6,643 nt of DNA from positions 1 through 6,643 of the forward strand of contig CALCCX010000083.1 of assembly GCA_937900165.1 (NCBI GenBank), given 5' to 3'. Source of the DNA: an uncultured Acidimicrobiia bacterium. Lineage in GTDB: Bacteria > Actinomycetota > Acidimicrobiia > Spongiisociales > Spongiisociaceae. Below the pieces are notes generated by a model. It did no database searches. It had not been told where the DNA came from and was given only the letters and a program-made list of their open reading frames with translations. Of the stretch, positions 5,830 to 6,643 are shown piece by piece (the first letter of the stretch is position 1; every line of letters begins with the position of its first letter). Both the position numbers and the translations under genes were made by a program.

Positions 5830-6547
5830 ATGCGCCGAATCATTGTGTTGGTCGTGCTACTGGCACTGGTTTCCACCGCCTGTCAGATCCGGATAGATAC
5901 GGTCGTGTCGGTCAATGAAGACGAATCCGGCACCTTCGCGATCGAGATGGCGATGGACGAGGAATTGCGGAACCTTTCCTCCGAGAACGGTGGCGAGATA
6001 AATCTGGCTGACGGTATGGGCAGCCTCCCAGACAATTGGTCGGTGAACGATTTCGTGGACGGCGAGTTTGAGGGAACCCGCATCAGCACCGACTTTGCCG
6101 ACTTCACCGACCTGACCGCCAAACTCAGCGTTCTGGCCGAGCTGGGTGAGGGAGATGAGGGTGCGCCCAACGAGTTGATCGATGGCCTCGAGTTCACTCG
6201 GGAAGGCGACAGGTTCGCGTTTGACGCCAGGCTTGAACAACTCACCGACAGCTTCGCGGAGACAGGCGGAGAAGGTCTGACCTTCGAGGGCCTCGACCCG
6301 GCCGACTTGTTGGAATCGCTGTTCTTGATCCGGTTTGTCGTGACGCTGCCTGGCACACTCGGTGACAACAACGCCGACTCGGTCGATGGCAATACATTGG
6401 TCTGGGTGATCGCCCTGGACGGCGAAGACCGGACCCTGTTTGCGGAGTCGAATCCTGCGGACGGCTTGTTGGCCAGTCCGATGATGCTGGTCCTGGCCGC
6501 CGCACTGTTCGCAATGGCCGCCGGGTTGGCCATCTACCTGAGACGTA
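5830..6547 (+). CDS. LppM-like lipoprotein with C-terminal membrane helix, 3' end missing
   Basis: Native sequence covers 239 residues; it then runs into adapter at 6548, so the real stop is lost. Residues 1-18 are a lipoprotein signal peptide (MRR, leucine/valine core, LVSTAC with Cys18). The region after it, IRIDTVVSVNEDESGTFAIE (20-39), is the beta-rich opening seen in LppM-type lipoproteins of actinobacteria: a hydrophobic D-x-x-V-S-V strand, an acidic turn, then S/G-G-T. A long acidic extracytoplasmic domain follows, then a single hydrophobic helix (about 214-236) ending in YLRR, a positive stop-transfer end. The length and layout match LppM-like proteins, which lie outside the membrane and in mycobacteria are linked to envelope and host-interaction roles. 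A role in this organism cannot be read. Only a few cytoplasmic residues are probably missing. The apparent ending K-I-G-R-A-H-V is adapter-encoded. Lipoprotein status is firm; the LppM assignment is moderate. Confidence 0.75.
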
Positions 6548-6613
6548 AGATCGGAAGAGCACACGTCTGAACTCCAGTCACACTGATATATATCGTATGC
6601 CGTCTTCTGCTTG
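6548..6613 (+). other. Illumina TruSeq adapter read-through (index ACTGATAT), not genomic
   Basis: From 6548 the sequence is the TruSeq indexed adapter: AGATCGGAAGAGC followed by the rest of the constant part to 6581. The barcode ACTGATAT (6582-6589, matching TruSeq index 25) follows, and then the P7 end finishing GCCGTCTTCTGCTTG at 6613. One mismatch to the standard is seen at 6592 (A for C). This is a library artefact retained at the contig end. Confidence 0.98.
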
Positions 6614-6643
6614 AAAAAAAAAACAACACAATAATACAAACTA
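6614..6643. other. Poly-A run and low-quality tail after the adapter
   Basis: Ten A bases (6614-6623) follow the P7 end, then an A/C/T-only low-complexity stretch. This is what an Illumina read shows after passing the end of its library molecule. It is not a biological poly-A tract. Confidence 0.93.

Noticed and set aside
5478..5876. 132-codon minus-strand frame
   Set aside because: It covers the small lipoprotein gene and its upstream region on the opposite strand; composition is unlike a folded protein and there is no motif.
1..6547. CRISPR array, tRNA, rRNA, insertion sequence or phage/defence genes
   Set aside because: No regularly spaced repeats, cloverleaf-like sequence, transposase motifs or defence-family motifs were seen on either strand.
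5857..6639. Long minus-strand open frame opposite the LppM-like gene
   Set aside because: Its N-terminus (FFFKQKTAYD and DWSSDVCSSDL) is translated adapter, and the rest is antisense to a well-supported lipoprotein gene.

Overview
The window reads as one complete metagenomic or draft-genome contig from a GC-rich bacterium. An actinobacterium is most likely, perhaps of the Acidimicrobiia type. This rests on GC-rich codon use, four separate lipoproteins with classical lipoboxes, Thr/Ser/Pro-rich linkers behind the lipid cysteine in the two large ones, and an LppM-like lipoprotein. The taxonomic call is inference. The last ~96 bases are not genomic: Illumina TruSeq adapter sequence starts at 6548 and is followed by poly-A and low-quality sequence, so biology ends at 6547.

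Left part (1-3090, minus strand): an alpha-glucan/maltodextrin uptake unit. A MalE-like substrate-binding lipoprotein (1774-3090) is followed by a large glycoside hydrolase family 57 lipoprotein that runs off the left edge (1-1609). The GH57 gene occupies the whole first 1.6 kb and is easy to miss because it has no stop codon inside the window. Both proteins should be lipid-anchored outside the cell, one cutting alpha-glucan and the other capturing the oligosaccharides. The permeases and ATPase are not in the window. Just upstream of malE lie a perfect 16-bp palindrome and a LacI-operator-like half-symmetric site.

Middle (3370-4553, plus strand): a family III CoA-transferase (CaiB/BaiF type) with its catalytic Asp. 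It is broken by an apparent one-base deletion near 4281, and restoring that base gives a normal 394-residue protein. It ends tail to tail with a minus-strand gene (4588-5400) for a conserved-looking 270-residue protein of unknown function.

Right part (5401-6547): a 179-bp divergent intergenic region with a 19-bp inverted repeat, then a two-gene plus-strand unit. The first gene encodes a 75-residue lipoprotein. The second encodes an LppM-like lipoprotein with a C-terminal membrane helix, cut off by the contig end and extended artificially by the adapter.

No tRNA, rRNA, CRISPR array, insertion sequence or phage gene is visible. I found no clearly new biological system. The most useful points are the GH57-MalE pair, its candidate operators, the frameshift and the adapter tail.
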